Of a stretch of DNA of 64,000 nt, positions 25,916 to 34,912 are shown piece after piece. Below the pieces are notes generated by a model. That model had not been told where the DNA came from and did not search any database. It saw nothing but the letters and a program-made list of their open reading frames with translations. How positions within the stretch are numbered: the stretch's first letter is position 1; each line of letters begins with the position of its first letter. The translations under genes and the position numbers were made by a program. The stretch is taken from assembly GCF_000498395.2 (NCBI RefSeq), contig NZ_CP010979.1, positions 3,968,001-4,032,000 on the forward strand, given 5' to 3'. The stretch is from Pseudomonas putida S13.1.2. Its GTDB lineage: Bacteria > Pseudomonadota > Gammaproteobacteria > Pseudomonadales > Pseudomonadaceae.

Positions 25916-25998
25916 ACCGCGCCGAATTCAGCGTTTTCGGACGATTCCTACGCACCACCAAGGTGCGCCCTACGCCTACCCCCGCCTAGAAACATCTC

Positions 25999-26018
25999 GC
26001 AAAATGCCATCATTTTGC
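25999..26018. promoter_or_regulatory. Perfect palindrome, candidate operator
   Basis: GCAAAATG CCAT CATTTTGC has 8-bp perfect arms and a 4-bp spacer, 180 bp upstream of the first DppA-like gene. It is AT-richer than its surroundings and unlike the REPs. A dimeric repressor or activator site for the peptide-uptake block is the simplest reading; a transcribed hairpin is the alternative. Confidence 0.5.
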
Positions 26019-26197
26019 CCGCGCAAACGTTTGACTTCGTCGAAAGTTATACCGATGCGACATCCATGTACGGCCGTACCACTTTTCCGGCGCCAACTAT
26101 CCTTCTACCTGTTGCATTGGGAACAGCCCCTGCATAAGTATCTTCAGGTCGGCTCACGAGGCCACCTCATCCAAAAAATGACAACAATGAGGCCACC

Positions 26198-27823
26198 ATG
26201 CTCAAACACGCAGTCATTCCGTTCCTGCTTGGCGCAGGCTTGCTCACCGGCGCACCGTCGGCCCTTGCCGCGTCCAACCTGGTGTTCTGCTCCGAAGGCA
26301 GCCCGGCCGGTTTCGACCCGGGGCAGTACACCACCGGGACCGACTTCGACGCCTCGGCAGAGACCGTGTTCAACCGCCTGACCCAGTTCGAACGGGGCGG
26401 CACTGCGGTCATCCCGGGCCTGGCGACCAAATGGGAAGTGTCCGACGACGGCAAGACCTACACCTTCCACCTGCGCGAAGGGGTCAAGTTCCATACCACC
26501 GACTACTTCAAGCCCAGCCGCCCCTTCAACGCCGACGACGTGCTGTTCACCTTCAACCGCATGCTCGACAAGGACAACCCGTTCCGCAAGGCCTACCCCA
26601 CCGAGTTCCCGTACTTCACCGACATGGGCATGGACAAGAACATCGCCAAGGTGGACAAGCTCGACGAGCACACGGTGCAATTCACCCTCAACGAGGTCGA
26701 CGCCGCGTTCATCCAGAACCTGGCCATGAGCTTTGCTTCCATCCAGTCCGCCGAATACGCCGACCAATTGCTCAAGAACGGCAAGGCCGCCGATATCAAC
26801 CAGAAGCCGATCGGCACGGGCCCGTTCGTGTTCAGCAAGTACCAGAAGGACGCGCAGATCCGCTTCAAGGGCAACAAGGACTACTGGCAACCCGATGACA
26901 TGAAGATCGACAACCTGATCTTCGCCATCACCACCGATGCCTCGGTGCGCATGCAAAAGCTGAAGAAAAACGAGTGCCAGGTCACCCTGTTCCCGCGCCC
27001 GGCCGATATCGAGCCGCTAAAGGCCGACAAGAACCTGCAAATGCCTCAGCAAGCCGGCTTCAACCTCGGCTACATCGCCTACAACGTGATGGACAAGATC
27101 AAGGGCAGCAACGAGCCCAACCCCATGGCCCAGTTGAAAGTGCGCCAGGCGCTGGACATGGCCGTGGACAAGAAGAAGATCATCGAGTCGGTCTACCAGG
27201 GTGCCGGCCAGTTGGCAGTCAATGGCATGCCGCCAACGCAATGGTCCTATGACAACAGCATCAAGGACGCCGCTTTCGACCCCGAGAAAGCCAAGCAACT
27301 GCTGAAGGAAGCCGGCATCAAGGAAGGCACCGAGATCACCCTGTGGGCCATGCCCGTGCAACGCCCGTACAACCCCAATGCCAAGCTGATGGCCGAAATG
27401 CTCCAGTCCGACTGGGCCAAGATCGGCATCAAGGCGAAGATCGTCAGCTATGAATGGGGCGAGTACATCAAACGCTCCAAGGGCGGCGAACAGGGCGCCA
27501 TGCTGATTGGCTGGAGCGGCGACAATGGTGACCCGGACAACTGGCTGGGCACCCTCTACGGCTGCGATGCCGTCGACGGCAACAACTTCTCCAAGTGGTG
27601 CTACAAGCCTTATGACGACCTGATCAAGCAGGCCAAGGCCACCTCCGACCAGGCCAAGCGCACCGAGCTGTACCAAAAGGCGCAGCACATCCTCAAGGAG
27701 CAGGTGCCGATCACCCCGATCGCCCACTCCACCGTGTACCAGCCCATGAGCGCCAAGGTGAAGGACTTCAAGATCAGCCCATTCGCGCTGAACGCCTTCT
27801 ACGGCGTCAGCGTGGAAAAGTAG
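26198..27823 (+). CDS. Dipeptide/oligopeptide ABC transporter binding protein 1 (DppA-like)
   Basis: 541-residue periplasmic binding protein of the SBP_bac_5 family. The signal peptide ends near residue 25 (PSALAAS) and the mature start NLVFCSEGSPAGFDP is typical of DppA. Later blocks include FNADDVLFTFNRMLD, KPIGTGPFVF and GWSGDNGDPDNW. It delivers di- or tripeptides to the DppBCDF permease encoded downstream. ATG 26198 has GAGG six bases upstream. It is 60-70 percent identical by eye to the next gene, indicating tandem duplication. A stem-loop follows its stop. Confidence 0.94.
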   Translation: MLKHAVIPFLLGAGLLTGAPSALAASNLVFCSEGSPAGFDPGQYTTGTDFDASAETVFNRLTQFERGGTAVIPGLATKWEVSDDGKTYTFHLREGVKFHTTDYFKPSRPFNADDVLFTFNRMLDKDNPFRKAYPTEFPYFTDMGMDKNIAKVDKLDEHTVQFTLNEVDAAFIQNLAMSFASIQSAEYADQLLKNGKAADINQKPIGTGPFVFSKYQKDAQIRFKGNKDYWQPDDMKIDNLIFAITTDASVRMQKLKKNECQVTLFPRPADIEPLKADKNLQMPQQAGFNLGYIAYNVMDKIKGSNEPNPMAQLKVRQALDMAVDKKKIIESVYQGAGQLAVNGMPPTQWSYDNSIKDAAFDPEKAKQLLKEAGIKEGTEITLWAMPVQRPYNPNAKLMAEMLQSDWAKIGIKAKIVSYEWGEYIKRSKGGEQGAMLIGWSGDNGDPDNWLGTLYGCDAVDGNNFSKWCYKPYDDLIKQAKATSDQAKRTELYQKAQHILKEQVPITPIAHSTVYQPMSAKVKDFKISPFALNAFYGVSVEK

Positions 27824-27832
27824 CCTGACCGT

Positions 27833-27856
27833 GGCACCCGCCGAACGGTGGGTGCC
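27833..27856 (+). other. Intercistronic stem-loop after binding protein 1
   Basis: GGCACCCGCC pairs with GGTGGGTGCC (10 pairs, one wobble) across a GAAC tetraloop, 10 bases after the stop. No T-run follows. It probably protects the upstream mRNA from 3' exonucleases or partly stops transcription, as in other binding-protein operons. Confidence 0.7.
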
Positions 27857-27970
27857 CTTCCATCCTTGCCACCCTTTCCTGTCGTCCTGCGGCTATCCGC
27901 TGCGGGGTCGGCGAACTGTTGCCGCCATTCGCACCCCGAGGCGGCGCAAACAGATGAAAAAGGACTTGTC

Positions 27971-29563
27971 ATGCGCCACACCACCCGCCTGTCCACCCTC
28001 CTGGCCCTGGGCTTGATCAGCCAGTCCCCGGCCCTGCTGGCCAACAACCTGGTGTTCTGCTCCGAAGGCAGCCCCGCCGGTTTCGACACCGCCCAGTACA
28101 CCAGCGCCACCGACAACGACGCCGCCGAACCGGTCTACAACCGCCTGGTCGAGTTCGAGCGCGGCGGTACTGCCGTGCACCCTGCCCTGGCGACCCGCTG
28201 GGAGGTGTCCGACGATGGCTTGCACTACACCTTCCACCTGCGTAAAGGGGTGAAGTTCCACAGCAACAAGGCGTTCAAACCTGGCCGTGACTTCAATGCC
28301 GACGACGTGCTATTCACCTTCAACCGCATGCTCGACAAGGGCCACCCGTTCCGGCAGGCCTACCCCACCGAGTTCCCGTACTTCGTCAGCATGGGCCTGG
28401 ACAAGAACATCGCCCGCGTCGAGAAAATCGACCCACTCACCGTGGCATTCACCCTGAACACGGTCGATGCCGCGTTCATCCAGAACCTGGCCATGAGCTT
28501 CGCTTCCATCCTCTCCGCCGAATACGCCGGGCAACTGATGGCGAGTTCAAGGCCGAGCGACATCAACCAGCAGCCCATCGGCACCGGGCCGTTCGTGTTC
28601 CAGCGTTACCAGAAGGATTCGCAGATCCGCTACAAGGGCAACAAGGATTACTGGGCACCGGATGAAGTGAAGATCGACAACCTGGTGTTCTCGATCAACA
28701 TCGACCCCTCGGTACGCATCCAGAAGCTGCGCCGCAACGAATGCCAGGTCACCCTGCACCCACGCCCCGCCGACCTGCCGGCGCTCAAGGCCGACCGTTC
28801 GCTGCAGGTACTGCAGCAACCGGGCTTCAACCTCGGCTACATCGCCTACAACACCCAGCACCCACCCTTCGACCGGCTGGAGGTGCGCCAGGCGATGGAT
28901 ATGGCGGTGAACAAGAAAGCCATCCTGCAGGCGGTGTATCAGGACTCCGGCCAACTGGCGGTCAACGCCATGCCTCCGACCCAGTGGTCCTATGACGAAA
29001 GCCTCAAGGACGCACCTTACGACCCGGAAAAGGCCAAACAGTTGCTCCAGCAGGCCGGCGTCAAACCTGGCACCGAAGTCACCCTGTGGGCCATGCCGGT
29101 GCAACGCCCGTACAACCCCAACGCCAAGCTGATGGCCGAAATGCTCCAGGCCGACTGGAACAAACTTGGTTTCAAGGTGCGCATCGTCAGTTACGAATGG
29201 GGCGAGTACCTCAAGCGCATGAAAAGCGGCGAGCATGACATCGCCCTGATTGGCTGGACCGGCGACAACGGCGACCCGGACAACTGGCTGGGCACCCTCT
29301 ACAGCTGCGATGCCATCGGCAGCAACAACTACTCGCTGTGGTGCGACCCGCAGTACGACAGCCTGGTCAAGCAGGCCAAGCAGGTCACCGACCAAGGCCA
29401 GCGCAGCGCCCTGTACCGGCAGGCCCAGCAGCGGCTCAAGCAGCAGGTGCCGATTACCCCGGTGGCCCATTCCACCGTGAACCAGCCGCTCAGCGTCAAG
29501 GTTTCCGGGTTCAAGGTCAGCCCGTTTGGGCGCAATGATTTCTCCGGTGTGAGTGTTGACTGA
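27971..29563 (+). CDS. Dipeptide/oligopeptide ABC transporter binding protein 2 (DppA-like)
   Basis: 530-residue paralogue of the preceding gene, with signal peptide (cleavage near ALLAN, residue 24) and the same NLVFCSEGSPAGFD start. Against copy 1 it lacks two residues in the Ser-Ala-Glu-Thr block (here DNDAAEPVYNRL) and has an RLEVRQAMDMAV helix. These ligand-domain changes suggest a different peptide preference. ATG 27971 has AAGGA seven bases upstream. The 147-bp gap from copy 1 carries the stem-loop; a REP pair follows it. Confidence 0.93.
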   Translation: MRHTTRLSTLLALGLISQSPALLANNLVFCSEGSPAGFDTAQYTSATDNDAAEPVYNRLVEFERGGTAVHPALATRWEVSDDGLHYTFHLRKGVKFHSNKAFKPGRDFNADDVLFTFNRMLDKGHPFRQAYPTEFPYFVSMGLDKNIARVEKIDPLTVAFTLNTVDAAFIQNLAMSFASILSAEYAGQLMASSRPSDINQQPIGTGPFVFQRYQKDSQIRYKGNKDYWAPDEVKIDNLVFSINIDPSVRIQKLRRNECQVTLHPRPADLPALKADRSLQVLQQPGFNLGYIAYNTQHPPFDRLEVRQAMDMAVNKKAILQAVYQDSGQLAVNAMPPTQWSYDESLKDAPYDPEKAKQLLQQAGVKPGTEVTLWAMPVQRPYNPNAKLMAEMLQADWNKLGFKVRIVSYEWGEYLKRMKSGEHDIALIGWTGDNGDPDNWLGTLYSCDAIGSNNYSLWCDPQYDSLVKQAKQVTDQGQRSALYRQAQQRLKQQVPITPVAHSTVNQPLSVKVSGFKVSPFGRNDFSGVSVD

Positions 29564-29578
29564 CTTTTAGCCTTCAAG

Positions 29579-29672
29579 GGCCTCTTCGCGGGTAAACCCG
29601 CTCCCACAAGGATACCCATCAGCCGGGGCCTGCACAGGTCCCTGTGGGAGCGGGTTTACCCGCGAAAAGGCC
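29579..29672. repeat. Inverted REP pair between binding protein 2 and the porin gene
   Basis: GGCCTCTTCGCGGGTAAACC... with its mirror ...GTTTACCCGCGAAAAGGCC. It lies 16 bases after the stop of binding protein 2, the same position the stem-loops hold after the neighbouring genes. Confidence 0.92.
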
Positions 29673-29789
29673 GGTACAGGTAGCACGACTCCCCGATTCA
29701 GCCCGGCGACCCCGGGCAACTCTGGCAACACCGCAGCAAAAACCCGGCTCACAAGGCCGGCAATAACTAAAAAAATGGGAGCTTCAACC

Positions 29790-31169
29790 TTGAGAGTATT
29801 CACCCTGACCGCACTGGCCTTATCCATCAGTGCCTTTTCCACCGTGGCCCAGGCCGATCCGCAAAGCCAGGCCTTCATCCCGCTCACCCTCAAAGCCAGC
29901 AGCGAGCAGGCGCAAGCCAGCGGCTTCATCGACGGCCAGAGCCTGTCCGGCACCACCCGCAACTGGTACGCCCGCGAACGCGCTACACGCGCACCGCTGT
30001 GGCGCTACTACAAGGGCGACGGCACCCGCCACCCTACCCACACCCGGGAAAACTGGGTCCAGGGCAGCATCCTCAACTACAGCTCTGGCTTCACCGAAGG
30101 CACCGTGGGCTTGGCCGTCGAGGCCGCGGGCTACAACGCCATCGCCCTGCAGCAGAGCCGCGAAGCCATTGCCGGCCCCAACAACCGCACCCTCACCCAC
30201 AGCGACGGCGACCCCGTTGGCCAGTGGAGCAAACTGGGCCTGGGCAACCTCAAGGCGCGCGTGTCCAACACCACCCTTACCCTCGGCCGCCAGTCGGTGG
30301 ACACGCCTATGCTCGCCTACATAGGCAACCGCGCCTTGCCATCGAGCTTTCAGGGCGCGTTTCTGCACAGCGCCGAGTTCGACAACCTGAGCTTCGACCT
30401 GGGTACCTTCGACCGCGTCTCGCCACGCACCGAACAGAGCCTGAGCAAGTTCCGCAGCGAGTACGGCGCCACCGGCGTGGAAACCGACCGCGCCAGCACT
30501 GCCGGCATCAATTACCAGCCGTTCAAAAGCCTGAGCACCAGCCTGTACGCCACCCAGGTCGACGACTTCTGGAACCAGTACTACTTCGGCGCCAACCACG
30601 TGCTCGGCGACAGCGCAGTGCTCAGCCTGAGCACCGGCCTGAACTACTACAAGACCGTGGATGCCGGCAGCCAGAAAATGGGCAAGATCGACAACGACAC
30701 CTACAGCCTGTCGCTCGACCTGACCCACCAGGCCCATACCCTCGGTGCCTCCTGGCAGCAGGTGAACGGCAACGAGTACTTCGACTACCTGCACGAAACC
30801 AACGGCATCTACCTGGCCAACTCGCTGCTGTCGGACTTCAACGGCCCCAACGAAAAATCGCTGAAGATCTCCTACGTACTGAACATGGCGCCCTACGGCG
30901 TGCCGGGCCTGAAGTTCAACCTGTACAACGCCCGTGGCTGGGGCATCGACGGCACCCACTATCGCGGCACTGCCTATGACGTGAATGGCCTGAACGGCGA
31001 AACCCACTACGAGTGGGGCATCGGCACCAGCTACGCGGTGCAGAGCGGGCCGCTGAAAGACACCAGCATCCGCGCCACCTATACCGCGCATCGGGCCAGC
31101 AAGGCACAGGCCGATGGCAGCCTGGATGAGTTCCGCGTGGTTACCACCATTCCATTCAACATTCTCTGA
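29790..31169 (+). CDS. OprD-family outer-membrane porin
   Basis: 459-residue substrate-specific porin with signal peptide MRVFTLTALALSISAFSTVAQA and an 18-strand OprD-type barrel. It has the N-terminal SGTTRNWYARER segment and a terminal aromatic-containing strand (VVTTIPFNIL). Embedded among peptide-transport genes, it is the likely outer-membrane entry route for peptides, like OpdP of P. aeruginosa. TTG 29790 has GGAG eight bases upstream; the in-frame ATG at 29775 has no ribosome site and overlaps that site, so TTG is preferred. Confidence 0.88.
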   Translation: MRVFTLTALALSISAFSTVAQADPQSQAFIPLTLKASSEQAQASGFIDGQSLSGTTRNWYARERATRAPLWRYYKGDGTRHPTHTRENWVQGSILNYSSGFTEGTVGLAVEAAGYNAIALQQSREAIAGPNNRTLTHSDGDPVGQWSKLGLGNLKARVSNTTLTLGRQSVDTPMLAYIGNRALPSSFQGAFLHSAEFDNLSFDLGTFDRVSPRTEQSLSKFRSEYGATGVETDRASTAGINYQPFKSLSTSLYATQVDDFWNQYYFGANHVLGDSAVLSLSTGLNYYKTVDAGSQKMGKIDNDTYSLSLDLTHQAHTLGASWQQVNGNEYFDYLHETNGIYLANSLLSDFNGPNEKSLKISYVLNMAPYGVPGLKFNLYNARGWGIDGTHYRGTAYDVNGLNGETHYEWGIGTSYAVQSGPLKDTSIRATYTAHRASKAQADGSLDEFRVVTTIPFNIL

Positions 31170-31177
31170 CCGCTGGC

Positions 31178-31207
31178 GCCACGGCCCACTTCGTAGCGGG
31201 CCGTGGC
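31178..31207 (+). other. Intercistronic stem-loop after the porin gene
   Basis: GCCACGGCCC and GGGCCGTGGC form a perfect 10-bp stem with a 10-base loop, 8 bases after the porin stop and without a T-run. It is comparable to the stem-loop at 27833-27856. Confidence 0.7.
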
Positions 31208-31249
31208 GGCTACGCTGGAATCAATGCAAAAGCAGGGAGCCTTCAACCG

Positions 31250-32863
31250 ATGCAGAGAACTTTCATGAGATCGCTACCGCTACGCCTGGCCCTGGCCGCA
31301 CTGGTGCTGGGTAGCGCCACGCAACTGGCGGCCAAACCGCTGGTGGTATGCACCGAAGCCAGCCCGGAAGGGTTCGACGTTGTCCAATACACCACGGCGG
31401 TCACCTTCGATGCATCGGCCGAAACCGTGTTCAACCGCCTGGTCGACTTCAAGCCCGGCACCACCGACCTCCAGCCAGCCCTGGCCGAACGCTGGGACAT
31501 CTCGGCAGACGGGCTGACCTACACCTTCCACCTGCGCCAAGGGGTGAAGTTCCACACCACCGACTACTTCGAGCCAACCCGCGACCTCAATGCCGACGAT
31601 GTGCTGTGGAGCCTCAACCGCCAGCTTGACCCGAACCACCCGTGGCACGACAAGACCAGTGGTGTCGGCTACCCGTATTTTGAAAGCATGGCCTTCAGGC
31701 AACTGCTCAAATCGGTGATCAAGACCGACGACCACACCGTGGTGATCACCCTCACCCGTCGGGAAGCACCGTTCCTGCATGACATGGCCATGGGCTTCAC
31801 CTCGATCTACTCCGCCGAGTACGGCGACCAGTTGCTCAAGGCCGGTAAAACCGCCCAGCTGAACAGCAAGCCGATCGGCACCGGCCCGTTCATCTTCCAG
31901 CGCTACAACAAGGATGCGCAGGTCCGCTTCAAGCCCAACCCGGACTACTTCCGCGGCAAGCCACCGGCCGACGCCCTGATATTCGCCATTGCCACCGACA
32001 GCAACGTGCGCCTGCAGAAGCTGCGCGCCAACGAATGCCAGGTCGCGCTCTACCCTAAGCCAGATGACGTGCCATCGATCAAGGCCGACCCGCAACTCAA
32101 GGTCGCCGAGATCGAAGCACTGGTCACCGGCTACATTGCCATGAACACCGAACACAAGTACCTCGGCGATGTACGGGTGCGCAAAGCCATCAATATGGCT
32201 TTCGACCGTCAGACCCACGTCGACCAGCTGTTTGGCAAAGGCAACGCGCTGGTGGGTGTGAACCCCTACCCGCCGACCATGCCTGGCTACAACACCAGCA
32301 ACCAGAACCCGCCCCGCGACCTGGCAAAGGCACGCGCCTTGCTCAAGGAAGCCGGGGTACCAGAAGGCACAGTCATCACCCTGTTCACCCGCAACGGCGG
32401 TGGTCCGACCAACCCCAACCCGCGCTTGTCCGCCGAAATGCTGCAGTCGGACCTGAAGCAGATCGGCCTGAAACTGGATATCCGGGTAATGGAATGGGCC
32501 GAAATGCTGCGCCGCGCCAAGAAGGGCGAAGCCGACCTGGTGTCTACCGGTTGGGCGGGCGACAACGGTGACCCGGACAACTTCCTCACCCCGCTGCTCA
32601 GTTGCGATGCAGCCAGAACCGGCGAGAACTACGCCCGCTGGTGCAACTCGAAATTCCAGGAACTGATCACCCGTGCCCGCGAGGTGGTCGACAACGAGGA
32701 GCGTGCAAGGCTCTATAGCGAGGCATTGAAGGTGTACGATGACGACCAACCCTGGATCAGCATGGCCCATCCCAAGATGTTCACCGCCATGCGTGACAAC
32801 GTGGAGGGCTACGTGATCAGCCCTCTGACCAACAATAACTTCGCCACCACCAAGGTGAAGTAG
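31250..32863 (+). CDS. Peptide ABC transporter binding protein 3 (DppA-like)
   Basis: 537-residue SBP_bac_5 protein, more diverged than copies 1 and 2. The mature start is KPLVVCTEASPEGFD after a signal peptide ending near ATQLAA (residue 28). Blocks LNADDVLWSLNRQLD, KPIGTGPFIF and GWAGDNGDPDNF align with the other two. It lies directly before dppBCDF (91-bp gap), so it is probably the cognate binding protein, with copies 1 and 2 as alternatives feeding the same permease. ATG 31250 has GGGAG about 10 bases upstream; ATG 31265 is a possible later start. Confidence 0.93.
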   Translation: MQRTFMRSLPLRLALAALVLGSATQLAAKPLVVCTEASPEGFDVVQYTTAVTFDASAETVFNRLVDFKPGTTDLQPALAERWDISADGLTYTFHLRQGVKFHTTDYFEPTRDLNADDVLWSLNRQLDPNHPWHDKTSGVGYPYFESMAFRQLLKSVIKTDDHTVVITLTRREAPFLHDMAMGFTSIYSAEYGDQLLKAGKTAQLNSKPIGTGPFIFQRYNKDAQVRFKPNPDYFRGKPPADALIFAIATDSNVRLQKLRANECQVALYPKPDDVPSIKADPQLKVAEIEALVTGYIAMNTEHKYLGDVRVRKAINMAFDRQTHVDQLFGKGNALVGVNPYPPTMPGYNTSNQNPPRDLAKARALLKEAGVPEGTVITLFTRNGGGPTNPNPRLSAEMLQSDLKQIGLKLDIRVMEWAEMLRRAKKGEADLVSTGWAGDNGDPDNFLTPLLSCDAARTGENYARWCNSKFQELITRAREVVDNEERARLYSEALKVYDDDQPWISMAHPKMFTAMRDNVEGYVISPLTNNNFATTKVK

Positions 32864-32874
32864 AACAACAACGA

Positions 32875-32903
32875 CCGCCGGCAACCCACACGGGAACCGG
32901 CGG
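32875..32903 (+). other. Intercistronic stem-loop between binding protein 3 and dppB
   Basis: CCGCCGG pairs with CCGGCGG across a 15-base loop in the 91-bp spacer. No T-run is present. It would allow the binding protein to be made in excess over the permease. Confidence 0.6.
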
Positions 32904-32954
32904 CATTGCCGTAGCGGGCTGATCGCCCCGCGGCCTGATGAGGTAACCCCGACA

Positions 32955-33965
32955 ATGTTGAGCTTTATTGCCCGGCGCCTTGGCCTGCTGATACCGACCT
33001 TTTTCGGCATCACCCTGCTGACCTTCGCGCTCATACGCCTGATCCCCGGCGACCCGGTGGAAGTGATGATGGGCGAGCGCAGGGTCGACCCCGAAATGCA
33101 CGCCCAGGCCATGGAACGCCTGGGCCTGAACAAGCCATTGCCGGTCCAGTACCTGGACTACGTCGGCAAGCTGGCCCAGGGTGACCTGGGCGAATCGCTG
33201 CGCACCCGCGAAAGCGTGTGGACCGAGTTCCTGACTCTGTTCCCGGCCACCCTCGAACTGGCCTTCGCTGCACTGGTGTTCGCCGGCATCGTCGGCCTGC
33301 TGGCCGGGGTGATCGCCGCGCTCAAGCGCGGTTCGTTGTTCGACCACGGGGTGATGGGCATTTCCCTGGCCGGCTACTCGATGCCGATTTTCTGGTGGGG
33401 CCTGATCCTGATCATGTTCTTCTCGGTGAGCCTGGGCTGGACCCCGGTGTCCGGGCGCATCGACCTGCTCTACGACATCGAGCCGAAGACCGGTTTCATG
33501 CTCATCGATACCCTGCTCAGCGACGAAGAAGGCGCGTTCAAGGACGCAGTGATGCACCTGATCCTGCCGGCCATCGTGCTCGGTACCATCCCCCTGGCCG
33601 TCATCGCCCGCATGACCCGCTCGTCGATGCTCGAAGTGCTGCGCGAGGACTACATCCGCACCGCCCGTGCCAAAGGCCTGTCGCCAGCCCGCGTGGTGTT
33701 CGTGCACGGGCTGCGCAATGCCTTGATCCCGGTGCTGACGGTGTTCGGCCTGCAGGTCGGCACGCTGCTGGCCGGTGCGGTGCTGACCGAAACCATCTTT
33801 TCCTGGCCGGGCATCGGCAAGTGGCTGATCGAAGCCATCGGTGCCCGTGACTACCCCGTGGTCCAGAACGGCATCCTGTTGATTGCCTGCCTGGTGATCC
33901 TGGTCAACTTCGTCGTGGACATCCTCTACGGCCTGGCCAACCCACGCATCCGTCATCAGCGCTGA
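32955..33965 (+). CDS. dppB: Dipeptide ABC transporter permease DppB
   Basis: 336-residue inner-membrane permease with six predicted helices. The N-terminus MLSFIARRLGLLIPTFFGITLLTFALIRLIPGDP is the DppB/OppB family block (quoted as two motifs: RRLGLLIPTFFG and LIRLIPGDP). The EAA loop is near REDYIRTARAKGLSPARVVF. It forms the membrane channel with DppC. A GAGGT ribosome site precedes the ATG. DppC follows after 10 bases. Confidence 0.96.
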   Translation: MLSFIARRLGLLIPTFFGITLLTFALIRLIPGDPVEVMMGERRVDPEMHAQAMERLGLNKPLPVQYLDYVGKLAQGDLGESLRTRESVWTEFLTLFPATLELAFAALVFAGIVGLLAGVIAALKRGSLFDHGVMGISLAGYSMPIFWWGLILIMFFSVSLGWTPVSGRIDLLYDIEPKTGFMLIDTLLSDEEGAFKDAVMHLILPAIVLGTIPLAVIARMTRSSMLEVLREDYIRTARAKGLSPARVVFVHGLRNALIPVLTVFGLQVGTLLAGAVLTETIFSWPGIGKWLIEAIGARDYPVVQNGILLIACLVILVNFVVDILYGLANPRIRHQR

Positions 33966-33975
33966 GGCCTTCGCC

Positions 33976-34902
33976 ATGACTAGCCCGATTGCAAAATCCG
34001 TGTCGCCGGCCAGCCCGGTGGACCAGAGCCTGCTCTACCCCTCGCCGTACAAAGAATTCTGGCAAGCCTTCGCGCGCAACAAAGGCGCGGTAATGGGCCT
34101 GGCCTTCATGTGCCTGGTGGTGTTCTGCGCACTGTTCGCGCCGTGGGTCGCCCCGCATGACCCGAGCGAGCAGTACCGCGACTTCCTGCTGACCCCGCCG
34201 GTATGGCTCGAAGGCGGCACCTGGCAGTTCATCCTCGGCACCGACGAACTGGGCCGCGACCTGCTTTCGCGCTTGATCCAGGGCGCGCGGCTGTCGCTGC
34301 TGATCGGCCTGTCGTCGGTGGTGATGTCGCTGATCCCGGGCATCCTGCTGGGCCTGCTGGCCGGCTTCTTCCCGCAAATCCTCGGCCCGTCGATCATGCG
34401 CCTGATGGACGTGATGCTAGCCCTGCCCTCCCTGCTGCTGGCCGTGGCCATCGTCGCCATCCTCGGCCCAGGCCTGATCAATACAGTGATCGCCATCGCC
34501 ATCGTCTCCCTGCCCTCCTACGTGCGCCTTACACGGGCTGCGGTGATGGTGGAGCTGAACCGCGATTACGTCACCGCCGCACGCCTGGCCGGTGCCGGGC
34601 TGCCACGGCTGATGTTCGTCACCGTGCTGCCCAACTGCATGGCGCCACTGATCGTACAGGCTACCCTCAGCTTCTCCTCGGCGATCCTCGATGCTGCCGC
34701 CTTGGGCTTCCTCGGCCTGGGCGTGCAACCACCGACCCCGGAGTGGGGCACCATGCTGGCTTCGGCCCGTGACTACATCGAGCGCGCTTGGTGGGTGGTG
34801 AGCCTGCCCGGCCTGACCATTCTGCTCAGTGTGCTGGCAATCAACCTGATGGGCGACGGCCTGCGCGATGCGCTGGACCCGAAACTCAAGAACGCCGCCT
34901 GA
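33976..34902 (+). CDS. dppC: Dipeptide ABC transporter permease DppC
   Basis: 308-residue partner permease. It has the N-terminal OppC_N segment with one helix (about 40-60), the GTDELGRDLLSRLI block, five further helices, and the EAA loop NRDYVTAARLAGAGLPR. DppC usually recruits the ATPases DppD and DppF through this loop. GAGG lies seven bases before ATG 33976. dppD starts 10 bases after its stop. Confidence 0.96.
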   Translation: MTSPIAKSVSPASPVDQSLLYPSPYKEFWQAFARNKGAVMGLAFMCLVVFCALFAPWVAPHDPSEQYRDFLLTPPVWLEGGTWQFILGTDELGRDLLSRLIQGARLSLLIGLSSVVMSLIPGILLGLLAGFFPQILGPSIMRLMDVMLALPSLLLAVAIVAILGPGLINTVIAIAIVSLPSYVRLTRAAVMVELNRDYVTAARLAGAGLPRLMFVTVLPNCMAPLIVQATLSFSSAILDAAALGFLGLGVQPPTPEWGTMLASARDYIERAWWVVSLPGLTILLSVLAINLMGDGLRDALDPKLKNAA

Positions 34903-34912
34903 GGAGAACGCC

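Larger units (their letters stand above)
25796..26197. other. 402-bp intergenic region before the peptide-uptake block
   Basis: It holds the degenerate REP pair (25811-25915), a hairpin GCACCACCAAGGTGC near 25951-25965, the perfect palindrome at 25999-26018, and GAGG before the ATG at 26198. No convincing sigma-70 or sigma-54 promoter pair was identified, though the block must be transcribed from here. Confidence 0.6.

Noticed and set aside
27833..27856. Intrinsic terminator after binding protein 1
   Set aside because: The stem is strong but no T-run follows, and the next gene is a close paralogue on the same strand; annotated as an intercistronic stem-loop instead.
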